64,000 nucleotides of DNA from Baylisascaris procyonis (lineage: Eukaryota; Nematoda; Chromadorea; Rhabditida; Ascarididae). The notes beneath the pieces were generated by a model that saw only the letters and a program-made list of their open reading frames with translations, did no database searches and was not told where the DNA came from. The number at the start of each line of letters is the position of its first letter. The first letter of the stretch is position 1. Made by a program: the position numbers and the translations under genes. Below are positions 1 through 13,640 of this stretch, piece after piece. Where the stretch lies: contig JAZARR010000095.1 in the NCBI GenBank assembly GCA_037389465.1, forward strand, positions 1,374,001 through 1,438,000. Reading direction: 5' to 3'.

Positions 1-3000
1 ACCATATTTAAGGGAGCATTCGAAACACCAAAATATCGCTAGAGGCGTTCGGAATTAAGCGATATATAAGTAACCGCCCAGCTTTGAAGATTACTTGTCT
101 ATACAGCCCTACAAATAGATTTTAACGCCCATTACTGTAAAGTTGAGGGTCATTTATGAATCTGCGCACTTCCGGCATCTCTAAGCATCGAAATTCTTAC
201 GGCTTTGATATTTGTTGTTGCATAGATGCAAAATCTGAAGACATTTGTTTCAGTGTATTTATTATTGTTTATTTACACCGCATTATTTATTTATTTATTT
301 ATTTATTTATTGATAATATCCAAGAAATTTTCTGTCCAATTGCGTTAAAAGCGAATTTTTCGAAAACTTTTATCAAAGATATGGACTCATCTAAATATTG
401 TCTTGTGCAGTTCCTCTTTCGTAGTGTTCTTCATATCTCGATGATATCACTCATTGCTAGGATTCTAACTATCTTTTGCTGGTTGATTACAGCAGTGCTT
501 TCAGTTCATCGACCCCCTCCACCCCTCCTCCCAAAATTTCTAGCATGACCCGTCCATTATGAAACAAGCAAACGAGATTTTGCTCTACCGTTGAACGGCC
601 GATCTCAGGAACAAATTCAGATTAAAAAAAAAAACCAAAAAGTTTCCGATCATTTAATATTGTTTCACAGTAAGCGGTTCCTTTGGAATGATAGAACAAT
701 AAAGACTGCAGCTGAAAAGATGACAATGACTAGTATGCTTTTCCACTTTTTTTTCTAGACTATCAAAGCAAACATACCGATGCCAATCTCTCTCTTCTTT
801 GCTTTTCCTGCTTCCTATCTGCTGTATCCTGTGTAGTGTGATTTCCAATTGAAAGTCGTGCTGAGGAGCAAACTTGTTAATTTTGTTACGGGGAGGGGAG
901 GGGGCTGCGATTTCGACGAAAAAGTCGGGAAGAAAAAATCGAATTCCCCGACGAAGACTTCGTCGAGGGGCAATCCGTTTCAAAAAGTCTATCGGGTATC
1001 AGCCACAGATATTATAAAGGTGAGAGTAGTACCATCACTAATGGTCCCATAATAGAAGTTTGGTTGCCGCTAGCAGTCGCAGTGCTACTAGTAATGAGAC
1101 CAGTTCATACCCATGGTGTGCAATGTCACACAATCCCAAAGCATACCGCCTACATCCTTCAATGCGAATTTGCAACGAGCCGGAAACATTATACAGTAAG
1201 ACCTGCCCGCATGAATAGTAAAAACCTCGATTAGATGACGTCGATAGGAGGCATTGTTCGGAGTGCGGAGCGCGATAAAAAAGTCGCTGAAGAAAATCTC
1301 CCCTTCCCAACGGGAATGATCCTGTCAGGACGGGTACCCCGACGAGAAAGCCGAGGGAATTGTGAGCAACGACTATCTCCTATTTTTTCCCCAACAGTTT
1401 ACATGCTGTAATATCACATAGTTAATATGAATATAAAAAATACAAATATAAAAATAAATAGTATATTTTTATTTATTTTTACTATGAAATACATAGTTAA
1501 TATAAAAAAATAAATATAAAAATAAATATAATATAAATATAAAGTCTTTGTGATGAGAAAATATTGTCGTGAAAAATAATTAAAGGAGAGCTCTTAGAAA
1601 AGAAGATGAGTAGATCATTTGAAATAAAAATGCAATCTTTGATCATATCAACATATCATAAGCATTAAGCATATATTGATAAAAATTGATTGAATTTGCA
1701 GCAGATAAGATTTACTTAAGAAATATATGTATCAAACATAAATGCTACAATATAAGACCGAATTGCATACTGAAATTAATTTTAGGATTCATGGCATTGA
1801 TGACGTCATTCTAGCGTGGGGTACTTTGTAAATTGCGCAATTGAATGCAATCTTATTGAAACACAATGAGTAATGCCTTAGCAGCGTTCTGAAAATCTAT
1901 CGATCTGTTTTTTTTTTCCTTTTTGCTAATGCATAGTGCTCGTTCGTTACGACTGAGACTGTATACGCGTGTGCCATTTTGAAGTGCCACAGCAATTGCG
2001 GCTTTTCATTGTTATGTTTTGTGATGTCTTGTTTAGTGTGACAACCGGAAGTTACTCTCAATGATTTAGACAGTGATAAGAGTAGGTTCTTTGAAGTGAT
2101 AAGATGCAGAATTGAAGGGGGTTGGGAGGTGATTAGAGGACATTCTTCAATTTGGAGATTGTTAATTTTAGGTAGGAAGGTAATTTTCATGCGTTTCTAT
2201 AGTGGTGATGTTTATGTCAACCTTTATTAAATTTTAAAATATCCACTCAAAAAATATTCGATTTACAATCAACATGTTGCACTTTGTATCAAATGACGTA
2301 TCGATATGGATCATTCAATGTTTTTTCCATCTTCCCTCCCCCTTATTAAAAAAAAATTCCCAAAAATTCCCCCACAACCTGGCAAAGTATAGTCTCGGTT
2401 CTAGAGCAATTTAGAGCAATTTGAAACAAGAATCAAGCGCCGATTTAAATTGATGCAGTAAAAACTTGTGAGTAATTTCTAAGATGTATTTGATAAATCA
2501 TTGAATTTTGTCACGAAAAAATCACTCGTTTATTTAATATAAAAGTGTTCCCAATCACTCCACTAAATAATTTCCATCAATGCAGTTAACATCTCTTCGA
2601 TAAAGAAAAAAAAAAACGATTGACTTTTTTTTGGTATTTCAATTTTATTGATAATCTTTTTAGGCGATTTAAAGAATTTTTTTTAGTGAGTTTATTTTTT
2701 TTTTTCAAAGTCGATTTTCTTTGTTTATATTTTTATTGTTTTCTCTAGTGAGATAATATTTTCTCCTCTTTGAAATTATTTCGCATTAGCCCATATTCCA
2801 CTTTTATTTGAATAAATTTTTATTTTTGTCGATATTTATAACAAAATACTTTGAAAATATGCAATCGATGTTATAGAAAAAAAAAATTTCAATGAAAATT
2901 TTTAAACGCATCAAATATTTTCGAATATAAAATCTTAAAGAAAATTCAATAATTTGTGAAAAAAAAAATTTTTTTTTTTTGTAAAAATATAAGAACAAAA

Positions 3001-3895
3001 TAAATAAATTCATTTTCTCTTTTTCTTTTCAATATTGAGGTGGAAAATTTTTGGAAATTTAGCAAAAATTTCTCAAAAAAAAAAAAAAACTTTTTTTTAC
3101 TCGAATATCATGGGGAATTGATGAAACTGGTGGTAATCAACCAATAAGAAACCCTCCTTCTTTCTGTTTAATGCTAACATCGGTGCTGGAATAATACTTA
3201 AAAACGCATTTTGATTCATTTCTATAACATACATTTAATCAGTTTATATGGATGTGTTTGATATGTAGCTTATCTCAGTAAGCTTTTTCTTTGCTTCCTC
3301 TTTTTTTGCATATATTTACATTACATTATGAATGTGTTATTGTGACATACGATGCAGTGATGATTTAGTGTTTGTGTTTTTTAAATCTTCAATTGAATTA
3401 AAAATTGCAGTTGAAATTCGATATTAATCTTGGTATTTATTGTTGAGGTACCGTGTTCTCGAGAATACAAGCCCAGGGGTTATGAAATTTGTAAGTTCTA
3501 GGTGAATTTATTTCGAGGAGTGGAATGGGTTGTAGAATTCATGAGTTCAGAAAAAGGAAAAACCTATCTTCTCTACGCAATGAATGAATTTTATAAATCG
3601 ACGTAATTTGATAATTACCTAATTGGAAAAAAGATTGGCCAAGTGATAACTCATAGGTAATACTTTAATGAATTATAATGATAAAAAATTTTAAATTTAT
3701 GGGTACTTAGAGGGGAGCAGGGGTGTTTAAAGGAGTTTCTATTGAGAGGGTCAATAATCGAGAGGATACGGTATCCAGCAGTTTACAGCGTACACCGAGA
3801 TGTTGTTCGAAAGGATTTGAACTCGGATTCCCCACTTGATGTTCTAAACTTGAAGTTCTCGACATCTGTAAAATTATAGAGGGTAGTTGTGGACG
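1..3895. other. Intergenic region upstream of the first annexin gene
   Basis: No gene could be built here. The DNA is strongly AT-rich with poly-A/T runs. A (TTTA)n run lies at about 284-311 and an AT-rich TAAATA-type run at about 1430-1545. A GC-richer patch at about 880-1340 contains G-tracts, a tight inverted repeat near 946-970 and a short open frame (849-1019) ending at a good donor (AAG/GTGAGA at 1019/1020). That patch might be an exon of an unseen gene, but no matching acceptor in frame was found. The last 200 bases (about 3700-3890) are also GC-richer and are the likeliest place for the promoter or 5' leader of the first annexin. Confidence 0.5.
3878..3879 (+). promoter_or_regulatory. 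Candidate trans-splice (or 5' UTR) acceptor, annexin 1
   Basis: An AG following an AT-rich tract (AAATTATAG) lies 16 nt before the ATG at 3896. The upstream frame meets a stop (TAG at 3884) within four codons, so the coding sequence cannot extend through it. This is the usual look of a spliced-leader acceptor in nematodes; a 5' UTR intron would look the same. Confidence 0.4.
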
Positions 3896-6800
3896 ATGTC
3901 GTATCGAAACCCCCACGGTACAATTATACCGCAAAGTGGATTCGATCCGAAGATAGCAGCGAACTCGTTGGATAAGGCAATAAAAGATGGCGATGATGGC
4001 AAGAAGCAAGTTCGTATCATCATAACATCTATAACCAATGAACAGCGACAGAAAGTAAGTGAACAGTAAACGATTAAAATAATTATTCTCTTCATTTAAA
4101 ATTTATTTTGCCTTTGATGATGTATTTAGGTGTCTGTCTGCTAGGTGGCTCCGACTCCGGAGCTGCTAATTCTGAATATGAAATTTTATGCATATAAGAT
4201 ATACCTCAAATTGGCATCTTATTCCGCTTTCTAAAATGAATTTTACACATTCAAAGATGCCGGAAATTTTGCGCATTTTGCATTGTCGAATCATTAGAAC
4301 TGAGAAAACTGATATGTAAAAACTGATACAATTTGAATCGCTGCATTTGGCACATCAAACCAACCAATCTCGAAAGCATTGGCGAAAAATACAAAAAAAA
4401 AGAATATAATACCTCCATATTTCAACTAGTCCGACCACTGATACAAATCTTCAAAAAAAGGATTGGTTCTCCTCTATTCCAATCGTTATAAAATGATAAG
4501 CCGACCGACATAAAATATATATAAATCTTTTTCATATTTATAAATGATCAATATTTCTTTCGGTGTTGACGAGTCAAAATGAATCATATCATAAGGGACC
4601 ATCCTATGTCACAATATATGCATATCAAATTTTACATGTCTAACATAGGGGTTTTCGAATTGAGATTTTCAGACAAAGACAGACATGTACATACACGCAG
4701 ACATGAGGCTACCTTATTATACGTTTAGAAAAACACATAAAAAGCAGTTGTTTTTTAGGAGGCAAATTTGACTGCTTATGTAAGCAGGCGGGTCAAGTAA
4801 GACATAGGAATATTTTTCCATATATTCTTTACGACAGGCTAACGAAACTAATTGACCAGATGTTCGGGAATAAAAAAAAACGGGTATCGTGCCAGCTTCT
4901 CTTTGGCTTTCTGGGTTCATTATTTTCAAATTATTTATGCACTTTATAGTTTCTTATAATAAATTAAATTACAAATATTTAAAATATTTCATTAATATAT
5001 TTATTTATTTTATTTAGGTACGTGAGCAATATCAATCAATCTACGGAAAAGATTTAGTGGAAGAATTAAAGAAGGAATATTCCGGTGATTTCGAGCATAT
5101 AATTTTAGCACTTATGGAACCTCCAATCAAATTCGATGCTATTCATTTACATCGTGCAATTAAGGTAATTCATTAAACTTTTTATCGGGATACTTAGGTG
5201 ATTCTTAACTAAGATTATCGATTAAAACTTTTTTAAAGCACAATTTAGATATCTCGCAATTGAGATAATAATCACAAAAATCTTTTCTCAAATATTTTAA
5301 TCCAAGTTAATTTGAATAAATTTATGTTGGCATGCATAAAAATGCAATCACTTGCTATGTGTTCTATTCTCGAGATTTTATTGTTTGAGCTTTTCATCTT
5401 CAATCCTTCATTTAAAAAAAAAAAACGCATCTACGATATAACGGTCGAATTTGAAAAAAGATGAGAATTATCTTTTGTCGTCTATAAGTGTTTGTCTTAT
5501 CCGTCTCTTTAAAGAATCCACTTCATCGTTCTAATCAATTCTAGTTTTTCCTTCATTCCACTTTTCCTTCCCTAGGCGCGTACAGTTAAGCATGCACACT
5601 TCTCTCCATCTTTAATTTACCACTTCCTGCAGCTAAACTGAATGTAATTTTTTATCTTATTTTATGGCGACCAATAAATGTAATATCGTAGTGAAATAAA
5701 GTAAGTAAAATTTTGCTTCCGGTTTTCAGCTATTGCCAAGAACCAATTTATGTTTCATGATTCTCCAAAAAAATGCTATATTTTATCTCTATTAAAGTTT
5801 ATGCCCTCCTGAATTATTCAACTTTCATGCGTTGTGTTTTTTTTTAGGGTGTTGGGACAACAGAATCGGTACTAATCGATATTTTATGCACTCGATCAAG
5901 CCATGATCTCGAAAAGATCAAAAATGCATATTCATTGCTATTCGGCAAATCACTCGAAGATGACGTCATCGGCGATACGAGTGGTGACTTCCAACAATTG
6001 CTAATTGGATTGCTGGAGTGTATACGAGATCAGAGCGACGGTGTTGATGTGAATGCAGCAAGAGAGGTTAGTTCCGGTTTTTCTTCCGATATTTCCGGCA
6101 GAATTATGAACTTGTCTGGAAAGATCGCTTTATAAAAGGGTGGAAGACTAGAAAATAATTGGATAGAGCTATAAGTTGAAAATTTTCCACTGGAAAATGA
6201 AATTCGGTGAAAGGAAAATTCAAAATAAATGGGATTTTGATTTATTCTAAAATTCACTTTTTAAAATTTTATTTTGCAACTTAATTATTTTCTTTTTCGA
6301 AACGTTTTGATATTTTACGTGATTTTGTATAATTAAGGATGCGAAACGTATGCTCGGAAACAAACTCGAAAACTTGAAACCGGATAAGGAAGCGTTTAAG
6401 TTCGCGTTCACTAGTGAGAACTATCAACAATTGGAAGCACTTTTCGATGAATATCAATTGCTTTCCGGCCATTCAATTCAGAAAGGAATCGAAGTAAGTG
6501 TCGTCGATTGTAGTTTATATTTGTAGTTCTTTTCCTTTTCATACTTTTTCTAGCAGAAATTTGTTTAGGAATAGGAATGATTTTTATATGAAGTCAAAGT
6601 TTAATGTATTCATACCTGAATTATGGAACAATTTGTTGCAGAAGATAATTGTTGAGCGTAAATGTTCACAACGAATTGAGGGTTGGTAAGCATGCTTTCC
6701 ATTCTTTATTGAGTGAAGCAAAGGGAGAAGGAGGGGAGAAATGAGAGTATGGCTAGGATGAAATTTTCGATTAATCACATATCAGGGAATTCTGCATACT

Positions 6801-7762
6801 TCAGAGGGAGTAAATTTTAAATTCTCTATGTTTCAGGAAGCTGAAATCATACTATTATCAGCATTAGAAATATGACGAACAAAATGAATCCATTATTGCG
6901 CGAATTTATGTATAATCTTCCTTTTGTATATTTTTACGATAGACAGAGAGTAAAGGGAGGGAGATGGCTTCTCAGTTTTTCTTACGGTTCTTTTCACTCG
7001 GTTTAAGGTTGAACTAAAACAATTCGATACTTAATCTCGAAAACCCATTTTTGATGGTTAAATTTTGAATGAAATCAAGGCATTGGAGCTGGTTAATGAC
7101 GATCTGAACCAGACGTGTTATCATATGGGTAAAATTTCAGGAAGTTTTCAGCGGGGACGCTAGAAAGGCCTATTTGGCAATAGTAGATGCTATTCATGAT
7201 AGAGCTAAATATTTCGCTCGTCGACTTCACGATTCGATGAGGGTATGAGCCTACAATGAATACTTTAACACTCATATCGGTTGACTTTAGTTATATCGGT
7301 TTTTGCACAGCAAAAGAATGAAAATTAACGAACTTGTTGCTTAATATTCTTCTTTAAAAACTTTTCAAATAAAGATTTAATGCCTATAATAGTCTATTTG
7401 AGTCTTAAAAAAAGAAATTCAACTTGCTAAAAACGGAAGTGAATTTCATCTCTCAGAAAAGATTATCAATGTAGGGCTAGTTATTTAAGGGACATTTCCG
7501 TAAGAGGGATGTTAAATATTTAAATTTTTATTTTCATTAATTTATTTCTCATGAAATTATTCAAATTATCTTGCAGGGATTAGGTACCGATGATTTGGAG
7601 CTAATTGGTATCATAGTATCACGATCGGAGATCGATCTAGCGGAGATCAAAGTTAAATTCGAACGAAAATATCATAAATCGCTGGTCGAATTCATCAAAT
7701 CGGATTGCTCAGGAGCATATAGCGAAACGCTAATCACAATCGTTAATGGAAATCGACGATAA
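3896..7762 (+). CDS. Annexin (paralogue 1 of 4), six exons, 322 aa
   Basis: Annexin: a Ca2+-dependent binder of acidic phospholipids, acting at the cytosolic face of membranes. Exons: 3896-4054, 5018-5164, 5848-6066, 6338-6493, 7141-7242, 7577-7762. All introns are phase 0 with GT-AG ends. The ATG at 3896 is chosen because the N-terminus (G-T-I-x-P, then F-D-P) aligns with paralogues 3 and 4, and an acceptor-like AG ends 16 nt upstream at 3879; the frame is closed above that. Four annexin repeats lie at about residues 19-84, 91-158, 172-246 and 250-318. Repeat 2 has GVGT (103-106) with Asp145. Repeat 4 has GLGT (262-265) with Asp304. Both fit the type II calcium site G-x-G-T-(38)-D/E. Repeat 1 is odd: the loop reads K-D-G-D-D-G instead of M-K-G-x-G-C/T, so that site is probably dead. 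Repeat 3 also lacks G-x-G-T. Length is normal for the family. Very confident as an annexin; the subfamily is not assigned. Confidence 0.95.
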
Positions 7763-7806
7763 TCTAAAAGAGTTATTATTTGATCGCACTTAAATGGTAG
7801 TATAAA

Positions 7807-7842
7807 GGAGGGGGAGTGGAGGGGAGGGGGAGAAGGGGGGGG
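7807..7842 (+). other. G-rich tract, possible G-quadruplex, just after annexin 1
   Basis: Runs of five, four, five and eight G, separated by short A-containing spacers, start 45 nt after the stop codon of the first annexin. Four runs of at least three G with short loops fit the canonical quadruplex pattern. If transcribed, it would lie in the 3' UTR on the sense strand. Confidence 0.5.
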
Positions 7843-8258
7843 CTTTTATGATTGTCCAATTGGGTATATTTCTGCAAGTGAGATATCGTTATGGATTTTT
7901 GTAATCAACCTATTGCATATTTCTAATTCCCTTTTCCCCATCTTCAAATCCTCTTTGTGGATTCGGTGTCGTTTTGATTGCATCCGATTAGTGTATCGTT
8001 TGTTATATTTGTTTTTCTTCGTTATTTCTTTGCTTAATACTCTTTGTTTTATTTCACTTATGAAGTTTTTCATTCGTCGTGTTATATGTGCATAATTAAT
8101 ATTACTATTCTGAGACCACCCATCATTTCTAAATTTATCGTAAAGTACTGAATTATATACCTGTACGCTTGTCTTCATTTTTTGAAGTGAAAATTTCAAG
8201 GAAATACAGAAAATTGATTTAATTTATTAAAGAATATCGTGAAATTTCTATGGATTTA

Positions 8259-8264
8259 AATAAA
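8259..8264 (+). terminator. Candidate poly(A) signal, annexin 1
   Basis: This is an AATAAA, about 500 nt after the stop codon. Such hexamers are common by chance in AT-rich DNA, so support is weak without transcript data. Confidence 0.25.
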
Positions 8265-10629
8265 GTGGAAATTTTTGTTTCAAGTGCAAATCTTTTTTTA
8301 AAATTTCATCTATGTCTAAACGATTTCTTTTTTTTACTATATTTTTAAAGTACTAATTATTATTCATAATTAATTAAATTGTAACAACATTACGCAAGTT
8401 TTATTTCATACGGGAAATAATGAAATTCTTTCTTCTTGCATATTGTAATTTAATGCGATATGCGGTTGATTGATCATTGAGAAGAGCTCTTGCATTTTAC
8501 GCATTTATCATTTACGATTTTATGATAAGCTACTGATATGATATGGTAGGCACATTGGATTATATCATGAGTGCTCTCTATCGGCTTGTGGAAAATATTT
8601 TAATTTAAAGCTTTAATCTTATGCACTATTATATCGAAAATAAGCGATTCTCATATAAAAAAAGGTGGATATTCAAGACGATATCGTTATCACTGATAAA
8701 TTATCAGCATAACAAGGCTTACTATTTCATATTCGAGTAAATACATTGCATCGAATATATGGGCAAATTAATTTACCCAAGAAGAATTGTTCAATTGGTG
8801 GGAAATATATGAATTTGACCATTTGATGCGATCAATTTGGTTGAAATTTTAGTTTATACTGAGTATTCACAAGTGGATTTATGAGTGCTTTCCTACAATT
8901 TAGGAGGCTGAGTTTTACAATATTCGAAGAACAGAAGATTAGGGGAGAGAGAATGGGGAGGGGGGGGGGGAGTTCGATTTAAAAGAATTGTTGCAAAAAA
9001 ATGATCAAAATATTAGCTCGGAAATTTTTCATTCTAGATGCTCGGAAGTTTTTTTTTTTTACATTTAGATTCTTTATTCGGTAAATATTGATTTTAATAG
9101 TATTTTGCAATATTGGATTTAAATATAAATCTTTTTTTTTCTGCAATTGCAAACAAATTTCTTCAAAAATTTGCAAACAAAAAAAAAAAAACCATCTGCA
9201 ATGTTTGTGCATTGAGTAGTTCGCTATCGTACGTGACACGTCATTCAATTGTTATCGTCGAGCAATGAATGTGTATTCTTCTCTCGATATGCGACATTCT
9301 GTGAACGTACTGATTTTTATTCGTCTATCTGTTGTTTTCTTCTCGTTTTTTATTTTTATTTTTATTTTATTTATTTATTTTTTTTTTGAATATTGAAATA
9401 AACATAGGCTTTCTTATCCATTTATGCTAAATGCTTAGAAATTTTCGATATTCTTCAGAGTATATCCGTTAGAATATGTACAACATTTGCACAGCCGCTA
9501 TTTCGAATGACCGAACTTTATGTGGACATAGTTCGAAATTTACGTGCTATACAACCGAGCATTTCAATGCAGTCGTCTTTTTGTCCATCTCTAGTTGGAA
9601 TAGGAAAGGGGAGAGTGATAGGAGATGGTGGGAGGATGTAATCGTTTGAATATCTAATTCTTGTAGATTTAAAGTAAATCCTATCGTTTAACATATCCTT
9701 GTCAATTTTGCAAACGCTTTCTTGAGCAGGAAAACTAGTGCTGGATTCTCTTACAGAAATTTCCGGAAGAATGTTGAGGTTTGGCAGGGACAGGTGTCCA
9801 ACGTTCATAGTTGCAGCAAATTCCAAAAACTCCATTCACCGGTAACCCAAACTAATAATTCCTGAAGAAGTCTGCGCACAGTTCGATAATTCAGGTCTGT
9901 ACAACAGTCACGCATACGCCGATACATATTCTAAACATCTAAACATAATCCAAAATTTTCACCGTTATATGGATAAGCAAAACAAGTGTGAGAGTGTTGA
10001 ACTGCTGACAGTCGGGTGGTAGATGAAACGACGGTCAATAAAGATTTTCCTGGACGATTTTTGGAAACGATGGAATTGTAAATTTTTTATTGACAGCTTT
10101 TGTTATGTTCATGACAGCTTTCGTTTATTGAATTCTATTGTGCATGTTAGTGTTGAAAACTCTGAGTTAATGATCAAGTTGCCTCATATTTTGGTATTCT
10201 ATGATTGTCTCGCGATGGATCTGTATTGCTAATTTCCTCGAATTTGCCAAAGATTTGATGAGTCAGCGCATCGTGACGGTTGATGTCACATGAGCAACAA
10301 CCATGTTATCGGTTAGAGTGAAATTTCCAACATCAGCCATTTCGTAATGACATGCATGGGACATGTTAATTTGTCATACGTAATCAATATTCAAGTTTTG
10401 AAATGATTCGCTTAGCGTAACCGTTCACAAAATCGAATAATTCACTAAATAAATGAAAAAATTAATAAATTAACAAAAAAAAGAATTAATAAATAGGTAA
10501 ATAAATCAACAAATAAACTGCAATCACATTCATATATGTGTATGTTTTTCTACGTGTATCTTCAACTAACAGGAAATAAATAATAATTGAGTAGATTGAT
10601 GTAGATTGGAAAATATTCGGTATCATTGC

Positions 10630-10631
10630 AG
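10630..10631 (+). promoter_or_regulatory. Candidate trans-splice (or 5' UTR) acceptor, annexin 2
   Basis: A TATCATTGCAG consensus-like acceptor lies 35 nt before the ATG at 10667. It is the only good CAG acceptor near the start, and matching sites precede the other five genes. Confidence 0.4.
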
Positions 10632-10666
10632 AGTGCCGAGCTCAGCTTATTACGAAGCTTCTTCTG

Positions 10667-13557
10667 ATGGCGGAAACAACCACAATGTCAGGGCAAAGCA
10701 AATGCCGAGGTACTGTGACAGCTGAGTTGAATTTTAGTGCACAAGAAACGGCAGATGCACTTGAAACGGCGATGAAAGGATGGGGTTGCGATAAACAAGC
10801 CATCTTAAAGGAAATCACTCGAATCAATAACGCTCAAAGACAGCTGGTAAGATACTTACTCATTGCTAGCAATTAGCCATCGAACCACTGTTCTGTCCTG
10901 TTGTCTGTGCTTTAGGCCGAATCTTGTTCCGGTTCAATGCTGACCAAAACCGGCGACAAGCTGAATTAGCGTCTATTTAAAATGCCAAAGTTTGAAGGGT
11001 GTCAGGTTATTTCTTCGTAGACGCCTTTTTGTTTAATGAAGTATATTCCAAGAAAATTGAAAGCAAAATGCACCGGCTGCAATCTTCGAAAATTATGCAT
11101 AAACTTTTTAAATTTATATAAATTTATATTTTACCTTAATCGATTGATCGCATAAATCTTATGCAAAAAAAAACTCTGTTTTCCGAATGCTTTGAAAACT
11201 GATCGTTTAAATTATTTTCACTTACACAGATTTGCTCATATTATTAAGTACCAACGACTTTTCTAGAACTGGTGCCTAAGATTCCCAGTTAAATATGGAG
11301 TATCACCCTATGATCTAAACAAGTTCGGTAGATTTCCTAGCTCTATTTCAAGTGTTTCCCGAGTTGAAACTGCCGAGCAGACAGACAAAAAGACAGACAC
11401 TCATACATATACGGAAACGAATATAAACTGGCCATAATGCACTTTAAAAGTGCAAATTTGCAATAACGCCTTAAAACGATTTTTTTCTGGTTAAGGCATA
11501 CTGTAAAACTGGCTGCTTCGCTGTTGAGGCGTATTAATACACATTTTATCATTGTTTTTGGACATTAGGGTAACTATTCGTTATGCGTCGTCACAGCTGT
11601 CCTTTTGCATTTGTTTTGCATATTTCTGATATGCAAATTAATCAATTGGTGATTGTAAAAATTAATCAATATGCAAATTCGCATAGATCGAAAATATGGA
11701 TTGTATAGTGTTATAGATGATGGTTTTGCGGTATAGAGATGATTCTCATGGCATCTACTGTTTAAAATATAAGCGACAACCTTTCATATTATTTTCATAG
11801 AGAGAAATTCAAAACTAATAAGAAAGATGACTGAAAGGAGCGCTTTAATCGTAAATTTTAGCAAAAAATTTTTATAGATATTCACCATAATTTATAAATT
11901 TTTAAAACTATTTATAAATTTTCACTCCACTCTCCTCATTCCCCCTTTCCCAATACGTTCATTTCCATCGTATTTCCGAATTATTATCTATACAGTTGTG
12001 TGCAATCGACGCTTAGCATGGGCAAAAATTTACGCAGATTTAGATATGTGGAATTGAAATTGATGGACGGATGAAACTTGAATTATTGTATGAGGTTTTA
12101 TTATTTTCCCAATAAATTATGCAATCAGCTAGTGTGATGAATGATATTACGAATAGCCTATTAGCTTTTTTTGAGGTCGTTTTTATATTTATTATTGTCG
12201 ATAAAGCGAATAAAAGAGATTAATTGAATTATAGGTTCGTGACTTTTATAAAAGAATATATGAGAAGGATTTAATCGATGAACTAAAGAGAGAGCTATCG
12301 GGTGATTTCGAGAATATTATTATTGGTCTTATGGAAATACCGATTAAATATGACGCTATTCAATTATATCAAGCAATGAAGGTTTTTATATTTAAATTGC
12401 TTTCATTAGTGATGATTATTTAAAGTTGATTATTGCAACAGTGAACAACGTCTATCAATAGTTAGGATCTTTGCGGAGACACCGTTTAAACCTGTTTTTG
12501 TTTCATAGAAGCGACGCTCGACAGTGTCTTTTTTTTTTTTTTTATTGCTCTAAGCTTTATACAACCAAGTCACGCTGTTATAATCTTTAGCAATGATCTG
12601 AGGACGACGAAGCACTCTAGATAGGATCGGCTGAAATGCCTAGCAAACATTCTGAGTTCTTTGTAAAAATTTTTAAAGTAACTTTTAATCGTTACGCTTT
12701 TCTTGAAATTAACACAGTAATTAATGAAAATTTATTAGAATGTTCAATCTAGGATCAGTCAAAATTAGCATAACATCTAAGCTAGATCCTAAGAGTCTTT
12801 TTTTTTGGATCAACCGAATTATAGTTAAAAAAAAAAAAACTTAGATCGGCGATCGGACCATTTTCGAGTAAATGGAAAATGAAGTAGTAAAGATCAGGCT
12901 TCAGTCGCATATCTAGTTTGGCAGAGTTGATTCTGCTAAAGGGTGATCAAGTGTAGAATTAAATATGTCATTCTGCTTCGTATAGATCTCAAAGAGTTCT
13001 AAGCCCAAGAGGCTTGATTTACGTCGACGCACCGAAATGGAGCTTGAGAGATCATGTTAACAGTGTGTGCTGTGGGGGGAGTGGTTTAGAGGAAGGTGAA
13101 GGGAGGATACCTTTCCAACAACATAACTCAACTTTTTAAGTTGTTTCAAGTAAGATATGTGTGATATTATTCATTTAGGGCTTAGGTACTCGTGAATCGA
13201 CTCTTATTGATATTATTTGCACACGTACGGATCCAGAGAAAGAAGAATTGAAGAAGGTCTATGAGAAGGAATTCGGAAGGTCACTTGAAAGTGACGTAAT
13301 CGATGATACAAGTGGCGAATTTCAGCATCTACTTGTTTCACTTCTACAATGCCATCGCGATAGTGGTAGTAAAGTAAATGATCGTATTGCAACAGAGGTA
13401 TGCTTATATTTATTTGTATTTCGTTGGATAAATTCTTTTATCAATTATTACAATGATTAGCGTTTTTTTTCTGTTCCTTTCATTTAGTGATGTAATTACT
13501 ATGAAACGATGAAAGAAAATATGTAATTTGTAAATTTCCATTTTCAGATAAGTTTAT

Positions 13558-13640
<83 letters not shown>

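Larger units (their letters stand above)
7763..10666. other. Intergenic region between annexins 1 and 2
   Basis: 2.9 kb with no recognisable gene. It holds the G-rich tract just after annexin 1, a second poly-G tract at about 8941-8970, a TTTTA/TTTA-rich run at about 9347-9383, and a 105-codon open frame on the minus strand (9518-9835) that I do not recognise and that has no supporting splice structure. The last 40 bases (10631-10666) are the likely 5' leader of annexin 2. Confidence 0.5.

Noticed and set aside
849..1019. Upstream coding exon of annexin 1 ending at the donor 1019/1020
   Set aside because: Joined to the acceptor at 3879, the reading frame hits a stop before the annexin ATG, and the other annexins have no such exon.
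3700..3890. Possible tRNA suggested by a TTCAAATC-like stretch on the minus strand near 3815-3840
   Set aside because: The flanking bases do not form a T-arm stem, and no matching D-arm or acceptor stem was found.
3887..3895. Longer start for annexin 1 from a TTG at 3887
   Set aside because: It needs a non-ATG start. The ATG at 3896 aligns with the paralogue N-termini.
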